Positions 34,048 through 46,547 of a stretch of 64,000 bases of DNA are shown here, in pieces. Source of the DNA: Clostridia bacterium (GTDB lineage: Bacteria > Bacillota > Clostridia > Christensenellales > SZUA-584); NCBI GenBank assembly GCA_018648645.1, contig JABGQS010000001.1, positions 124,001 to 188,000 of the forward strand. The letters are read 5' to 3'. Numbering within the stretch: the stretch's first letter is position 1; every line of letters begins with the position of its first letter. The notes below the pieces were generated by a model that saw nothing but the letters and a program-made list of their open reading frames with translations, did no database searches and was not told where the DNA came from. Both the position numbers and the translations under genes were made by a program.

Positions 34048-34670
34048 GCAAACAAAAAGCACTGACAATACTGAGAAACGGCATATTTGACGAAAACCCG
34101 ATTTTCCGATTGATGCTGGGCATGTGCCCGATGCTGGCGGTGACAACAGCTGCGGTTAACGGTATCGGCATGGGGGCTGCCTCGATGTTCGTGCTGATTG
34201 GCAGCAACGTTGTAATTGCACTATTGCGCAACTTTATACCGCCGAAAATTCGCATACCGGCGTTTATCGTGATTATCGCGACGTTCGTGACGCTGGTGCA
34301 GTTTTTACTTAAGGCGTATGTTCCGGCACTCGACAAGTCGCTTGGCATATTTATACCGCTGATTGTGGTCAACTGTATTATACTCGGACGTGCAGAAGCG
34401 TTCGCATCCAAAAACACGGTTTGGCGCTCGTTTGTAGACGCCATCGGTATGGGGCTTGGGTTTACGGTTGCGCTGGTCATTGTAGCGTCTATTCGTGAGA
34501 TTATCGGCAACGGCACGATATTTGACATCGCGCTGTTTGGAGACCGTTTTGAACCTGCGCTGATTATGGTTGGTGCGCCGGGTGCTTTCATCACGCTTGG
34601 GTTGGTGCTCGCGCTGATAAACCACATATCCAAAAAGAGACGACAAAGACAAACGAGGGGAGTGAGATAA
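34044..34670 (+). CDS. rnfE: Rnf complex subunit RnfE
   Basis: 208-residue integral membrane subunit with about six helices, homologous to RnfA and NqrD. It helps form the membrane part with the [2Fe-2S] site shared with RnfA. Conserved stretches: NPIFRLMLGMCPMLAVTT near residue 17 (cluster Cys) and PLIVVNCIILGRAEAFASKN near 110 (second Cys). Overlaps rnfG by four bases; rnfA starts three bases after its stop. GGAGG site within the end of rnfG. Confidence 0.97.
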   Translation: MSKQKALTILRNGIFDENPIFRLMLGMCPMLAVTTAAVNGIGMGAASMFVLIGSNVVIALLRNFIPPKIRIPAFIVIIATFVTLVQFLLKAYVPALDKSLGIFIPLIVVNCIILGRAEAFASKNTVWRSFVDAIGMGLGFTVALVIVASIREIIGNGTIFDIALFGDRFEPALIMVGAPGAFITLGLVLALINHISKKRRQRQTRGVR

Positions 34671-34673
34671 GTT

Positions 34674-35258
34674 ATGGAAGGTTTCACAGGGATTATGCTG
34701 ATACTACTCAGCTCGATACTCGTCAACAACTTCGTACTGTCTAGGTTCCTCGGAGTCTGTCCGTTCCTAGGCGTTTCCAAAAGAGTGGAAACCGCGCTTG
34801 GAATGGGGTTTGCCGTGACGTTCGTTATGGCGTTGGCTTCGGTCATATCATACCTAGTGCATTACTATATACTCGTTCCGCTAAACATCGAGTACATGCA
34901 GACGATTGCGTTTATACTCGTGATTGCGGCGCTGGTGCAGCTTGTTGAGATGGCGCTGCAAAAGCTGGTGCCGTCGCTATACAAGGCGCTTGGTGTTTAC
35001 CTGCCGCTGATTACGACGAACTGTGCGGTGCTGGGTGTGGCGATCATTAACATCACGAAGGAGTTTACGCTGATTCAAACGCTCTTTAACGGCGTGGGCG
35101 CGGCGATTGGTTTGACGCTGGCGATTGTGCTCTTTGCCGGTATAAGAGAAAGACTGGAGCTAAGTAATGTTCCCGAAGCGATGAAGGGATTCCCGATTGC
35201 GCTGATTAGCGCGGGGCTTATGGCAATGGCGTTCCTTGGGTTCCAAGGGTTGATATAG
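34674..35258 (+). CDS. rnfA: Rnf complex subunit RnfA
   Basis: 194-residue membrane subunit with about six helices, partner of RnfE. The two conserved Cys regions are SRFLGVCPFLGVSK (about 23-36) and LITTNCAVLGVAI (about 108-120), which coordinate the intramembrane [2Fe-2S] cluster in solved Rnf/Nqr structures. GGGGAG upstream of ATG 34674. Length is normal. Confidence 0.98.
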   Translation: MEGFTGIMLILLSSILVNNFVLSRFLGVCPFLGVSKRVETALGMGFAVTFVMALASVISYLVHYYILVPLNIEYMQTIAFILVIAALVQLVEMALQKLVPSLYKALGVYLPLITTNCAVLGVAIINITKEFTLIQTLFNGVGAAIGLTLAIVLFAGIRERLELSNVPEAMKGFPIALISAGLMAMAFLGFQGLI

Positions 35259-35275
35259 ACAAAGGAGAGTACTGA

Positions 35276-36262
35276 ATGTTCAATGAAATTATATTGCCCG
35301 TGGCTGCACTAGGGAGCCTCGGACTTATACTCGGGCTCGGGCTTGCGGTGGCGTCAAAGCTTCTTGCTGTCAAGGTTGACCCGAAAATAGAGCAAGTACG
35401 GGAGCTTTTGCCGGGAGCGAACTGCGGTGCCTGCGGGTATCCCGGTTGCGACGGCTTTGCAAAAGCGACGTGCGAGGGAGTGGCGCAGGTTGGCGCGTGC
35501 ACCGTGCTTTCGGAAGAGGACTTGGGCGAGATTGCGGAGCTTCTTGGTGTTGAAGCCAAGATGGGCGAGCGCAGAGTAGCGCGAGTACTTTGCCGCGGTG
35601 ACGAAGAAAACTGTGCATCAAAGTTTGAGTATTACGGTGTGTCCGACTGCCGCGCTGCGGCGATGCTGGCCGGCGGACCGTCTTCGTGCAGGTTTTCGTG
35701 CGTGGGGATGATGACGTGCGCAAAAGTGTGCCCGTTTGACGCGATATATTTGAACGAGGTTGGAATCGCGGAGGTGAACGAAGCGAAATGCACCGGCTGC
35801 GGCAGGTGTGTGGTGGCTTGCCCTAAGGACGCGATTGAAGTGATGGACGAAAAGAACATCACTTATATAAACTGCCGAAACACCGATAAAGGCAAAGCGG
35901 TGACATCGGTTTGTAAAGCGGGCTGCTTTGGATGCACTCTTTGCGAAAAGCGGTGCCCGCAGGACGCGATTACGATGGTAGATAATCTTCCGGTATACGA
36001 TTACGATAAGTGCACACATTGCGGCGTTTGTGCTGTGGTTTGCCCCAAAGGCAGCATAGCGCTAAAGACGCCGATAACGCAAACGGCTGTGATTAGCGAA
36101 GACCCGTGCACCGGCTGCGGCGTATGCAAAAAGGTGTGCCCGACCAAGGCGATTAAGGGTGAGCCGGGTGAGCTTCATGTTGTTAACCCGGACAAGTGCT
36201 CGGCGTGCAACATATGCGTAGAAAAATGTCCGGAGGATGCGATAGAATTATGCGACAAATAG
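35276..36262 (+). CDS. rnfB: Rnf complex subunit RnfB, multi-cluster ferredoxin type
   Basis: 328-residue ferredoxin-oxidising subunit. One N-terminal span (about 5-27), then the Fe-S domain motif CGACGYPGC (about 45-53) and five or more ferredoxin-type motifs: CVGMMTCAKVCP, CTGCGRCVVACP, CFGCTLCEKRCP, CTHCGVCAVVCP, CTGCGVCKKVCP and CSACNICVEKCP. Length and cluster number agree with clostridial/acetogen RnfB rather than the shorter proteobacterial form. AAAGGAG precedes the start. It overlaps maf by 13 bp. Confidence 0.97.
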   Translation: MFNEIILPVAALGSLGLILGLGLAVASKLLAVKVDPKIEQVRELLPGANCGACGYPGCDGFAKATCEGVAQVGACTVLSEEDLGEIAELLGVEAKMGERRVARVLCRGDEENCASKFEYYGVSDCRAAAMLAGGPSSCRFSCVGMMTCAKVCPFDAIYLNEVGIAEVNEAKCTGCGRCVVACPKDAIEVMDEKNITYINCRNTDKGKAVTSVCKAGCFGCTLCEKRCPQDAITMVDNLPVYDYDKCTHCGVCAVVCPKGSIALKTPITQTAVISEDPCTGCGVCKKVCPTKAIKGEPGELHVVNPDKCSACNICVEKCPEDAIELCDK

Positions 36263-36801
36263 TATTGGCATCGGGGTCACCAAGGCGGCATGAGCTGCTA
36301 AAATACATCGTGACGGAGTTCGAGATTATGGCGAGCGACATTGAAGAAATCGCCGACGGATCGCCGAGAGAGCAAGTTGTTAAGCTCGCGCGCGATAAGG
36401 CGGGTGACATTGCTGCAAAAAGACCCGGCGCAGTCGTGATTGGTGCGGATACGCTGGTGGCGATCGGGGATACTATACTCGGCAAACCGAAGAACAAAGC
36501 CGATGCCGCAAGGATGCTTAGGGCGCTTTCGGGAAACACTCACTGCGTACATACAGGAATCGCTGTGATTAGCGGCGGCAAGACAGAGACAAGATGCGTT
36601 GGCACGGATGTCACGTTTAACGAAATGAGCGATGAGGAAATTGAAGAGTATATCGACACGGATGAGCCGATGGACAAAGCCGGCGCGTACGGTATACAAG
36701 GATACGGCGGCAAGTTTATCGACAGGATTGACGGGTGTTATTTTAACGTGATGGGGCTGCCACAAAGCGTGCTTTATGATATGATACGAAAATATTTGTA
36801 G
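36250..36801 (+). CDS. maf: Maf-like nucleotide pyrophosphatase
   Basis: 183-residue house-cleaning pyrophosphatase that hydrolyses modified or canonical nucleoside triphosphates (dTTP/UTP type in relatives). N-terminal IVLASGSPRRHELL, GADTLVAIGDTILGKP (about 66-81) and DEPMDKAGAYGIQGYGG (about 138-154) are diagnostic. ATG 36250 lies inside the end of rnfB, with GGAGG at 36231-36236 slightly far upstream. maf after rnfB is common in clostridia. Confidence 0.95.
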   Translation: MRQIVLASGSPRRHELLKYIVTEFEIMASDIEEIADGSPREQVVKLARDKAGDIAAKRPGAVVIGADTLVAIGDTILGKPKNKADAARMLRALSGNTHCVHTGIAVISGGKTETRCVGTDVTFNEMSDEEIEEYIDTDEPMDKAGAYGIQGYGGKFIDRIDGCYFNVMGLPQSVLYDMIRKYL

Positions 36802-36811
36802 GAGAAACGCA

Positions 36812-36843
36812 ATGGGCTGCGCCGAATATGACGCGGCTTTTTT
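36812..36843 (+). terminator. Probable terminator of rnf-maf
   Basis: Six-pair stem GCTGCG/CGCGGC (one G-U pair) with a ten-base loop followed by seven T, just after maf. Confidence 0.6.
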
Positions 36844-36876
36844 TATAACTGTAACCACATAGATAAGGAGAACAAC

Positions 36877-37677
36877 ATGGATGACATCGCACAAAAAAAC
36901 GCAGACAGGTTTACCGGATTTTCGGACACTTACGAGAGTTCACGTCCCGCGATGCCGCTTTATCCCGTGAAAATTGTTAAGAAATATTTGGGAAGGATTC
37001 CGGATGTCGTAGTGGATTTGGGGTGCGGGACGGGGTTGTCTACTGTGATTTGGGAAGGCAACTGCAGCAAGGCGATTGGTATTGAGCCGAGCGACGACAT
37101 GCGAGGGGTTGCGCAGAGCAAAAGCAGCGATACGATATCGTTCGCTAAAGCGTATGCGCACGACACGAAGCTGGCGGACAACAGCGTTGATGCAGCCATT
37201 TGCTCGCAGTCGTTTCATTGGATGGAGCCGACTTCGACTTTGAAAGAAGTTCACAGGATTCTGGCGACGGGTGGCGTGTTTGCAGCTGTTGACTGCGATT
37301 GGCCGCCGCTTTCCGACTGGCGGGTGGACAGGGCGTATAATGAACTTTTCAAAAAGATTCATCAAATTGAAGATACGAACGATACAATTAAAGACAACTT
37401 CACTCGGTATGAGAAAGACAAGCATCTTAGCAATATAATAGGCAGCGGGCTGTTCGCGTTTGCGAGGGAAGTCGTGTTTAGCAACACCGAGAAGTGCGAT
37501 GCGAAAAGGCTGATTGATCTGACGATTAGCCAAGGCAGCCTTCAGAATATCATCAAGCATGTGCCGGAGTTGATTGCAGACGATATTGAGGGATACAAGG
37601 CATTGGTGCACGATGTGTTTGGTGAGCGCGAGTTTGAAATAGAGTTTTCGTATCGCATGAGGATTGCTGTGAAATGA
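36877..37677 (+). CDS. Class I SAM-dependent methyltransferase
   Basis: 266-residue small-molecule-type methyltransferase. SAM-binding motif VVDLGCGTGLSTVIW (about 44-58), acidic GIEPSDDM (about 67) and post-motif AAICSQSFHWMEP (about 106). The N-terminal RFTGFSDTYESSRPAMP is typical of the UbiE/TAM-like group. Substrate unknown. AAGGAG precedes the start. A bidirectional terminator separates it from the minus-strand cluster. Confidence 0.9.
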   Translation: MDDIAQKNADRFTGFSDTYESSRPAMPLYPVKIVKKYLGRIPDVVVDLGCGTGLSTVIWEGNCSKAIGIEPSDDMRGVAQSKSSDTISFAKAYAHDTKLADNSVDAAICSQSFHWMEPTSTLKEVHRILATGGVFAAVDCDWPPLSDWRVDRAYNELFKKIHQIEDTNDTIKDNFTRYEKDKHLSNIIGSGLFAFAREVVFSNTEKCDAKRLIDLTISQGSLQNIIKHVPELIADDIEGYKALVHDVFGEREFEIEFSYRMRIAVK

Positions 37678-37692
37678 AATAGTGTAAAAGTG

Positions 37693-37724
37693 AAACCCCG
37701 AGTGTTTGGTGCACTTGGGGTTTT
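37693..37724. terminator. Bidirectional terminator between convergent units
   Basis: Stem AAACCCCGAGTG with CACTTGGGGTTT, A-rich on the left and T-rich on the right; it can serve the methyltransferase (+) and the coiled-coil gene (-). Confidence 0.8.
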
Positions 37725-37730
37725 GTGTTG

Positions 37731-38675
37731 CTATTTATTTGTGGTGACTCCGTCAAGCACGACGCCGTCCATATAAGCTTTCAGCGCTGTCGATTTTTTG
37801 TGTGACTTGTCGAACAGTATATGCAGACCGGAAGACGCTCGCGATAATTCATGCTTTGTGCTTTCTATATTGCTTAAAGTCATGTCCATATCATACTGCG
37901 CGCAGGCGGGTTGAAAAATTTCGCTGAGAATGGAATCCGCTTCAAAATAGGTCGATGTTATTTTGATGTCAGAGGTTATCCCAATATCTGCGAGCTTTTG
38001 GTTAAAACTCCTAAGATGACGACTTGCCGAAAAAACAGCACCTTGCATATCCTCTAAATATGATTCTTTGATTGCCCTGATAATATGACCTCGCCTTCCT
38101 TCCCAAGCTGCCCAAGCCTGTGCTTTGTCAAGAAAAAACGCTGCGTTATCCAAAGATGCCCGCGCCTGCCTGCTGTAATCAAGCGCTTTTCTTGTGCTTC
38201 TTTCTGTGAAAACGAGCTTGTTCAGCTGCTCCGATTTATCCATCAGTATTTGCGCCATTTGAGGGGATTGATTCATCAACAGCTCTTTTTTCTGATTGTA
38301 CAAACTGTCATACTCTTCTTGGCAGTCCGCCAATTTATTTTGCGCTCCTCTATGCAAATCTATTCTTTGCTGTATATCATCCAGTTCCTTTTTTGCAAAA
38401 TCGTATTTGATCTTTGCAGACAGCGCTTCTCTCTTTTCTTGCTCGGTACGCTCGACGAGCTGGCTGAGAAGCGTATATATGGCCTTTTTAAAGCTCATTT
38501 TTTGCAGCTTTTCTACATCGAGGTTTTCTTTTCGAAACTTCTCATAAAGCAAATCCGCTTTCTGCTCGATAGGGTTTTTCTCTAGCTCCAGCAATAATAC
38601 CGCATTTTTATATTCTTTGTGTCTTGCGATATTTTCCTGCGCTTGTTCGATTTGCCCGTTTAGCTCCTTGTACAT
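37731..38675 (-). CDS. Coiled-coil protein of unknown function
   Basis: 314 residues, not recognised. No signal or membrane segment. Long heptad-like, charged helices cover about residues 1-185 (for example EQEKREALSAKIKYDFAKKE and QQRIDLHRGAQNKLADCQEE), followed by a more globular part rich in Ser (SRHLRSFNQKLADIGITSDI). Start at 38675 rather than 38705 because AAGGAGC lies eight bases before it. Third gene of a minus-strand cluster with the GyrI-like and TIM-barrel-like genes, 26 bp after the former. Possibly a structural or tethering protein. Confidence 0.75.
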   Translation of the reverse strand: MYKELNGQIEQAQENIARHKEYKNAVLLLELEKNPIEQKADLLYEKFRKENLDVEKLQKMSFKKAIYTLLSQLVERTEQEKREALSAKIKYDFAKKELDDIQQRIDLHRGAQNKLADCQEEYDSLYNQKKELLMNQSPQMAQILMDKSEQLNKLVFTERSTRKALDYSRQARASLDNAAFFLDKAQAWAAWEGRRGHIIRAIKESYLEDMQGAVFSASRHLRSFNQKLADIGITSDIKITSTYFEADSILSEIFQPACAQYDMDMTLSNIESTKHELSRASSGLHILFDKSHKKSTALKAYMDGVVLDGVTTNK

Positions 38676-38701
38676 GCAATAGCTCCTTGTTGTCGTTCTT
38701 A

Positions 38702-39325
38702 TCATTTTTTCTCTACCCTAAACCTAAGCGTGGTCTTCTGTTTCTCAGGCTCGGTTTTTCGTGCATCGGTCAAGTAGATTTCCTTGTGGGTTTTCTGCGT
38801 GCGGAAATATCCGTGCTCGGCGCAGAACTGCTGCATAGCGGCAAACGAAGCAGGCTCATCGTCATAGCTCCCTAGGTGCAGCATTTGCAGACTAAGCCCG
38901 TCTGCGATGCGCTCGAAAGCTACGTGTTGCAGCAGATCGTGCGGTTTCTTCTGCTTCGTGAACTCGATAACGCTTGCTGTAAGCTCGTTCGTTACGAAAT
39001 CGGGCTGACGGATCATGACTGTGTATTTGAGATTGTTCTTGTCGAATGGCTCGTCCGCGTTGGCAGCGTCTATCAAACCCCACACGCCTTCGAGCGGGAA
39101 CACGGTGTACTCGTAATAGCCCGGCGGTTCGGGTGCTCTTTTGGGCAGCATCTTGACGCCGTAGGCAAGCGAGTACAGCACGCCAATCGCTTCCCCAAAA
39201 GGCTCATCGTTGGGGTTGCCTTGCCCGCTTAGCGTGAAGTAATTAAACTCAGCTACGTCTATAATTGTCGGGATTGCCTTTGGTAGATAAAGCGCTTTGT
39301 CCTGCTTTCTCCATTCGTATTTCAT
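38702..39325 (-). CDS. GyrI-like small-molecule-binding protein
   Basis: 207 residues of the GyrI/SBMCL (COG4832-like) group: begins KYEWRKQDKALYLPKAIPTI, with FNYFTLSGQGNPNDEPFGEA near residue 28 and a PLEGVWGL core. The fold binds small amphipathic molecules and is used as effector domain or as stand-alone hydrolase-like protein. There is no DNA-binding domain here. GAGGTG lies eight bases before ATG 39325. It starts 11 bp after the stop of the gene at 39337, so both are co-transcribed. Confidence 0.82.
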   Translation of the reverse strand: MKYEWRKQDKALYLPKAIPTIIDVAEFNYFTLSGQGNPNDEPFGEAIGVLYSLAYGVKMLPKRAPEPPGYYEYTVFPLEGVWGLIDAANADEPFDKNNLKYTVMIRQPDFVTNELTASVIEFTKQKKPHDLLQHVAFERIADGLSLQMLHLGSYDDEPASFAAMQQFCAEHGYFRTQKTHKEIYLTDARKTEPEKQKTTLRFRVEKK

Positions 39326-39336
39326 TGGGCTGCACC

Positions 39337-40152
39337 TCAAACATTGTTTTTTAGAATATCACAAACCAGATCGCTGTTTTCTTGCAATTGATCCTTGTAT
39401 TTTTGGAAAATGCCGACTGTCGCAATATCTGTAGGTTTGATGTTGGTATAGACCTCTTCTAATGCGTCTCGCAGCATTTGAGGCGTTTGACGTGCCAGAT
39501 ATCCGCCTCTGAATATTTTGTATGCAATGCAGGGTTTACTGCACTGTTTGATAAACTCTAGAGAAACCGGGCGTGTGCCTTCTATAAACGGATTCTCTTT
39601 GCCCGCATCCGTGATTCCTGAAATGGCAGAGCTAACGTGGTCGTCCGGTTTTCGGTGCAGCGATGCCATATAAAAATCGGCGTCCCAGTTCCTCTCCTCC
39701 GCCATCACAAGGTTCTCGGTTTTGTGAGACGCGATCCCGGCATAGATACCGCAGTCTTTCATTTGCTTTATTTTATCTATTACCTTTTGCTCTTGCCCGT
39801 TTTTTATGTAGTGGTCTATCAGACCACCTTGAAAATACATCGTCCATGGGTGCCCTTTCATCACGGGGGGCAGGGGGAATTCGGCGACTTGCGCGATGAA
39901 ACCCATGCTGCCGCCCATTTGGCGATATTCACGGAGCATTCGCAGCATCAGCGAATCCGCGAACAGAATAGAGGCGGTATATCCGACCTCCTGCGCGTGC
40001 ATCAGCGTTTTGGCGATGCGGTTGGCGGTGTAATAATCGTGCATCTCCTCGTCCGCTTGCGGCGACAAGTAAGACGAGCCGGAAAACGGGTTGCTTCCGA
40101 CGATTAACCGTGATACTTTTCTGCCTAAAAAATCTACTTGTGGTAGTCTCAT
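39337..40152 (-). CDS. Putative TIM-barrel protein, aldo/keto-reductase-like, function unknown
   Basis: 271 residues. The start LPQVDFLGRKVSRLIVGSNPFSG resembles that of aldo/keto-reductase-like or luciferase-like barrels, but the catalytic Tyr/Lys/His set could not be placed. Cys and Lys residues near 203-214 (CSKPCIAYKIFRGG) are notable. A family of similar uncharacterised proteins exists in clostridia to my knowledge. AGGAG precedes the ATG. First gene of a three-gene minus-strand unit. Confidence 0.7.
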   Translation of the reverse strand: MRLPQVDFLGRKVSRLIVGSNPFSGSSYLSPQADEEMHDYYTANRIAKTLMHAQEVGYTASILFADSLMLRMLREYRQMGGSMGFIAQVAEFPLPPVMKGHPWTMYFQGGLIDHYIKNGQEQKVIDKIKQMKDCGIYAGIASHKTENLVMAEERNWDADFYMASLHRKPDDHVSSAISGITDAGKENPFIEGTRPVSLEFIKQCSKPCIAYKIFRGGYLARQTPQMLRDALEEVYTNIKPTDIATVGIFQKYKDQLQENSDLVCDILKNNV

Positions 40153-40369
40153 ATTGTTTGTTTAACTCCTGTATGGTTTACTATTTATTGCATAATTACT
40201 AGTTTCGCGGCGGTGCACTAAACTATATTTGTCATAACAGTGTGATTGGGGGCGACTATATACAACTCTAGTTTACACTATAAATACAACAATTGTAAAT
40301 GTGGGCGACGCTTTTCTTAACAGTGTGTTCATCAATATGTAACGAAATAAAAAAGAATACTTTTTGCTG
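40153..40369. other. Intergenic region between divergent units
   Basis: About 215 bp, AT-rich, with no gene. It should contain the minus-strand promoter of the gene at 40152, but I could not place convincing boxes. Confidence 0.4.
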
Positions 40370-40398
40370 TTGACCATTATGGTAAAAAACTATATAAT
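40370..40398 (+). promoter_or_regulatory. Promoter of pyruvate:ferredoxin oxidoreductase (TTGACC-17-TATAAT)
   Basis: TTGACC 40370-40375, 17 bp spacer, TATAAT 40393-40398. The transcript would have a leader of about 100 nt before the start, which has AGGAGG. Confidence 0.75.
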
Positions 40399-40495
40399 AA
40401 CTACGATTGAAAGCAACCTATTTATTAGCGCTGAAACAAAGGACAATTTTTTTGTTTTGGCTATGAGATATAGATAATTTAATTAATTTTATTAG

Positions 40496-44026
<3,531 letters not shown>

Positions 44027-44053
44027 GTAAAGCCGGAGAGATAGTATAACAAT

Positions 44054-44088
44054 GAAGCTCCTTGTCGATTTGGCAGGGAGCTTTTTTC
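44054..44088 (+). terminator. Rho-independent terminator after the oxidoreductase
   Basis: Stem AAGCTCCTTGTC with GGCAGGGAGCTT and a run of six T. Confidence 0.88.
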
Positions 44089-44108
44089 GTGGAATGAGAA
44101 GCAAACGA

Positions 44109-44137
44109 TTGTTCCATAAATATATATGTGGTATAAT
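44109..44137 (+). promoter_or_regulatory. Promoter of LRR gene 3 (TTGTTC-17-TATAAT)
   Basis: TTGTTC 44109-44114, 17 bp spacer, TATAAT 44132-44137. It is unrelated to the promoter shared by LRR genes 1 and 2, and no radA relic lies near it. Confidence 0.6.
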
Positions 44138-44167
44138 AATCCAAAATATATTATTTTGGAGTTGCTT

Positions 44168-45952
44168 ATGTATTGTTATAAATGCGGGACCAAGCTAGCG
44201 GATGATTTGAGTTACTGTCAATCATGCGGTGCAGAGATAGGACAGGGACAGACACATGAGACGAAACCTGCAACACATAAGAAAATGAGGACAAGGAAAA
44301 AGGGCATATTTATTGCAGGTATAACAGGAGTAATAGTCTGTGCCATAACGATAGGTTTATTGTTTGTCTTTGGGGTATTTGGAGAGAAACAGAACATTGC
44401 AGCAGATAATGTTGTGGAGCCTGATGAGGAGATTGGTGATAGTATAATTGAAAAGAATGATGGTTGGGTTGATTCCGGTGTAGATATAAGCGTCAATTTA
44501 GGACTCAGTAGTCCTGCGTTTTTTATTAATAATTATAAATATGCTCGCTTATCAAGCCAGCTTGGAGAGTTTAGGATAACGTATTATATTGATGGTGAGG
44601 AAATGGATTCAACTAATTCTGGTGATTATATGGATAAGCCGGTAGATTTAACTGTTATATATGAATATGTAGAAGATGACCTTAATTTTGAGTTTACCAT
44701 AAAAAACTTAATGATACTGGATACTGATTGGGATTTGAGCATTGATATTGAGGACTACTCGAAAGCAGATGTGCTGGTTGTTAAGGATTACAATAGCAGC
44801 TTCGATTTAATGGAGTTAGAAAAACTTTCCGGACTTGAAACGCTCTATTTGCTTGCGAGCTACGACAGCATAGAAGGCATTAGTGAGCTAAAGAACCTAA
44901 AGGAGCTGCATTTATCGCACTTAGAGATTGATAACATAGATGCTTTAAATGGTATGAGCGGACTGAGAAAGCTAAGCGTCAGAAACATGAGTATTAACGA
45001 TATAAGCGGACTTGAGAATTTGAAGAGCCTTGAAGTTTTAAAACTTGAAAATCTTCCTTTGCTATTCGATACCAGTCCCCTTGAAGGGCTCGAAAAGTTA
45101 AAAAGAATTGTGTTGGGGGAAATGCAGATAGATAACGTTGATGCCCTTAGAAACCTAGTAATGCTGGAGGAAATTATTATTTTTGAGTCTGAAAATTTGA
45201 CTGATATAAGCGGACTTTCAAACCTTAAAGCTTTAAAAAGACTTGAAATAGGTGATATCTCTACAGATCTATATATCGAGGATTTAGATGCTATCGCCGG
45301 ACTTACAGAACTTGAATTATTGTCATTGATAAGTATCAGTACAAACAGCGATGCGGATTTATTAAGAAACTTAACAAAACTTGAGGAGCTAACTTTGTTT
45401 GGTTTAGATTTTGAGGATATTAGTGCAATAAGCGACTTGAATAATCTAGAAAGGTTGATGCTGGCACATTTAGATATAAAAGATATTGATGCAATTGAGA
45501 ATTTGGGCAATTTGAAGCATCTTACTATATTTGGGTGGCGCTTGGAGAATATAGATGCAGTTACTAATCTTACTTCGCTGAAGTCTTTAAAAATAGTATA
45601 TTCGTATTTGAGCAACATTGAACCGATTGGGGATTTAGAGAATCTTGAGAACTTGTTGTTATACAAACTGGAAATAGATAGCATTGATGTGGTTGGAAAT
45701 CTGACCGGACTGGAAACTTTGTATTTACGAGATTTGCAAATAGATGACATAAGTGTTATCGGGCAACTTAAGGAACTTGAATGGTTGTTTATGATGTCTC
45801 TGGAGAACATCAAGGAAATCAATGTTCTTCTAGACCTAAAGCGGTTGGAATTTGTTTATATTTGGTCTTTGGAGGACATGGTTAGTTTGGATCAGAATGA
45901 TGCACAGCAAGTGTTGAATGAACTCGAAAATAGGGACGTTGAGGTGCATTGA
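44168..45952 (+). CDS. Zinc-ribbon / single-TM / leucine-rich-repeat surface protein, third paralogue
   Basis: 594 residues with the same plan as the proteins at 1056 and 3059: zinc ribbon (CYKC and CQSC, 3-20), a short basic linker without the pentapeptide repeat, a membrane span (about 46-71), the membrane-proximal domain (MDKPVDLTVIYEY), and about 16 leucine-rich repeats reaching nearly to the C terminus. The repeats are less acidic than in copies 1 and 2 and more AT-rich in codon use, with DISGL-type turns closer to internalin repeats; the turn asparagine is again mostly missing. ATG 44168 is preceded by GGAG; the frame 14 codons upstream crosses the -10 box. It stands alone between two terminators. 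Function unknown. Confidence 0.83.
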   Translation: MYCYKCGTKLADDLSYCQSCGAEIGQGQTHETKPATHKKMRTRKKGIFIAGITGVIVCAITIGLLFVFGVFGEKQNIAADNVVEPDEEIGDSIIEKNDGWVDSGVDISVNLGLSSPAFFINNYKYARLSSQLGEFRITYYIDGEEMDSTNSGDYMDKPVDLTVIYEYVEDDLNFEFTIKNLMILDTDWDLSIDIEDYSKADVLVVKDYNSSFDLMELEKLSGLETLYLLASYDSIEGISELKNLKELHLSHLEIDNIDALNGMSGLRKLSVRNMSINDISGLENLKSLEVLKLENLPLLFDTSPLEGLEKLKRIVLGEMQIDNVDALRNLVMLEEIIIFESENLTDISGLSNLKALKRLEIGDISTDLYIEDLDAIAGLTELELLSLISISTNSDADLLRNLTKLEELTLFGLDFEDISAISDLNNLERLMLAHLDIKDIDAIENLGNLKHLTIFGWRLENIDAVTNLTSLKSLKIVYSYLSNIEPIGDLENLENLLLYKLEIDSIDVVGNLTGLETLYLRDLQIDDISVIGQLKELEWLFMMSLENIKEINVLLDLKRLEFVYIWSLEDMVSLDQNDAQQVLNELENRDVEVH

Positions 45953-45979
45953 TAGATATTAGAGGCTAGTAGATTATTA

Positions 45980-46016
45980 AAAAGCTCCGATGCAAAATCA
46001 CGTCGGAGTTTTTTCA
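45980..46016. terminator. Bidirectional terminator between LRR 3 and the arginine operon
   Basis: Stem AGCTCCGATG with CGTCGGAGTT, A run on the left and T run on the right; it serves both convergent units. Confidence 0.85.
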
Positions 46017-46025
46017 TATACAAAT

Positions 46026-46544
46026 TTACCTATTTCCCACCACACTTTCATAATCAAACAACTCGTCCATTGGCTTAAGCTCGTTGACCATAAACGCGCG
46101 GATGTACGCTTTGTCGCGCGTGATGGAGTGGATGTAGTAGCCGTTCTTGAGATAGAACGCGACCGAGCTTGTCTTTTTGCTGGCGGTATAGAGCGTGATG
46201 GCTTTTACGCCGAGGCGTCTGCACTCCTGATGCGCTTTCTCTAGCAACAGACCGCCGATGCCGATGGACTGGATGTCGGGGTCTATGGCGAGGCGGGAGA
46301 GGTATGCGATGCCGTCTGTGAGGACCGCGAACCGTACTGCGCCGACCAGATGACCGTCGAGCAGGCAAAGGTAGACGTGTTTGTGCTTGATGTCGTAGTC
46401 GACGTCCTCGATTGTTTCACTTAGCGCGTCGACATGACCTTGCTTGCGTATCTCGTGAGCGTACGCAATAAACGCCTTTTTGGTGAGGCTGTGTACTTGC
46501 TGCGAGTCGGCAATGCCAGCTTTTTTGAATACGATGCTATCCAT
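46026..46544 (-). CDS. GNAT family N-acetyltransferase, last gene of the arginine operon
   Basis: 172-residue acetyltransferase. The acetyl-CoA loop is seen at IQSIGIGGLLLEKAHQE (the Q/RxxGxG/A motif, about 91-107), after the beta-4 strand YLSRLAIDPD, with TASKKTSSVAFYLKNGYY near 121. It begins three bases after argF stops, with AAGGAT inside the argF end, so it belongs to the arginine operon. Because argJ and argA are missing from the operon, it is a candidate short-form N-acetylglutamate synthase, but sequence alone does not prove it; a role in resistance or protein acetylation is equally open. Confidence 0.85.
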   Translation of the reverse strand: MDSIVFKKAGIADSQQVHSLTKKAFIAYAHEIRKQGHVDALSETIEDVDYDIKHKHVYLCLLDGHLVGAVRFAVLTDGIAYLSRLAIDPDIQSIGIGGLLLEKAHQECRRLGVKAITLYTASKKTSSVAFYLKNGYYIHSITRDKAYIRAFMVNELKPMDELFDYESVVGNR

Positions 46545-46547
46545 GTG

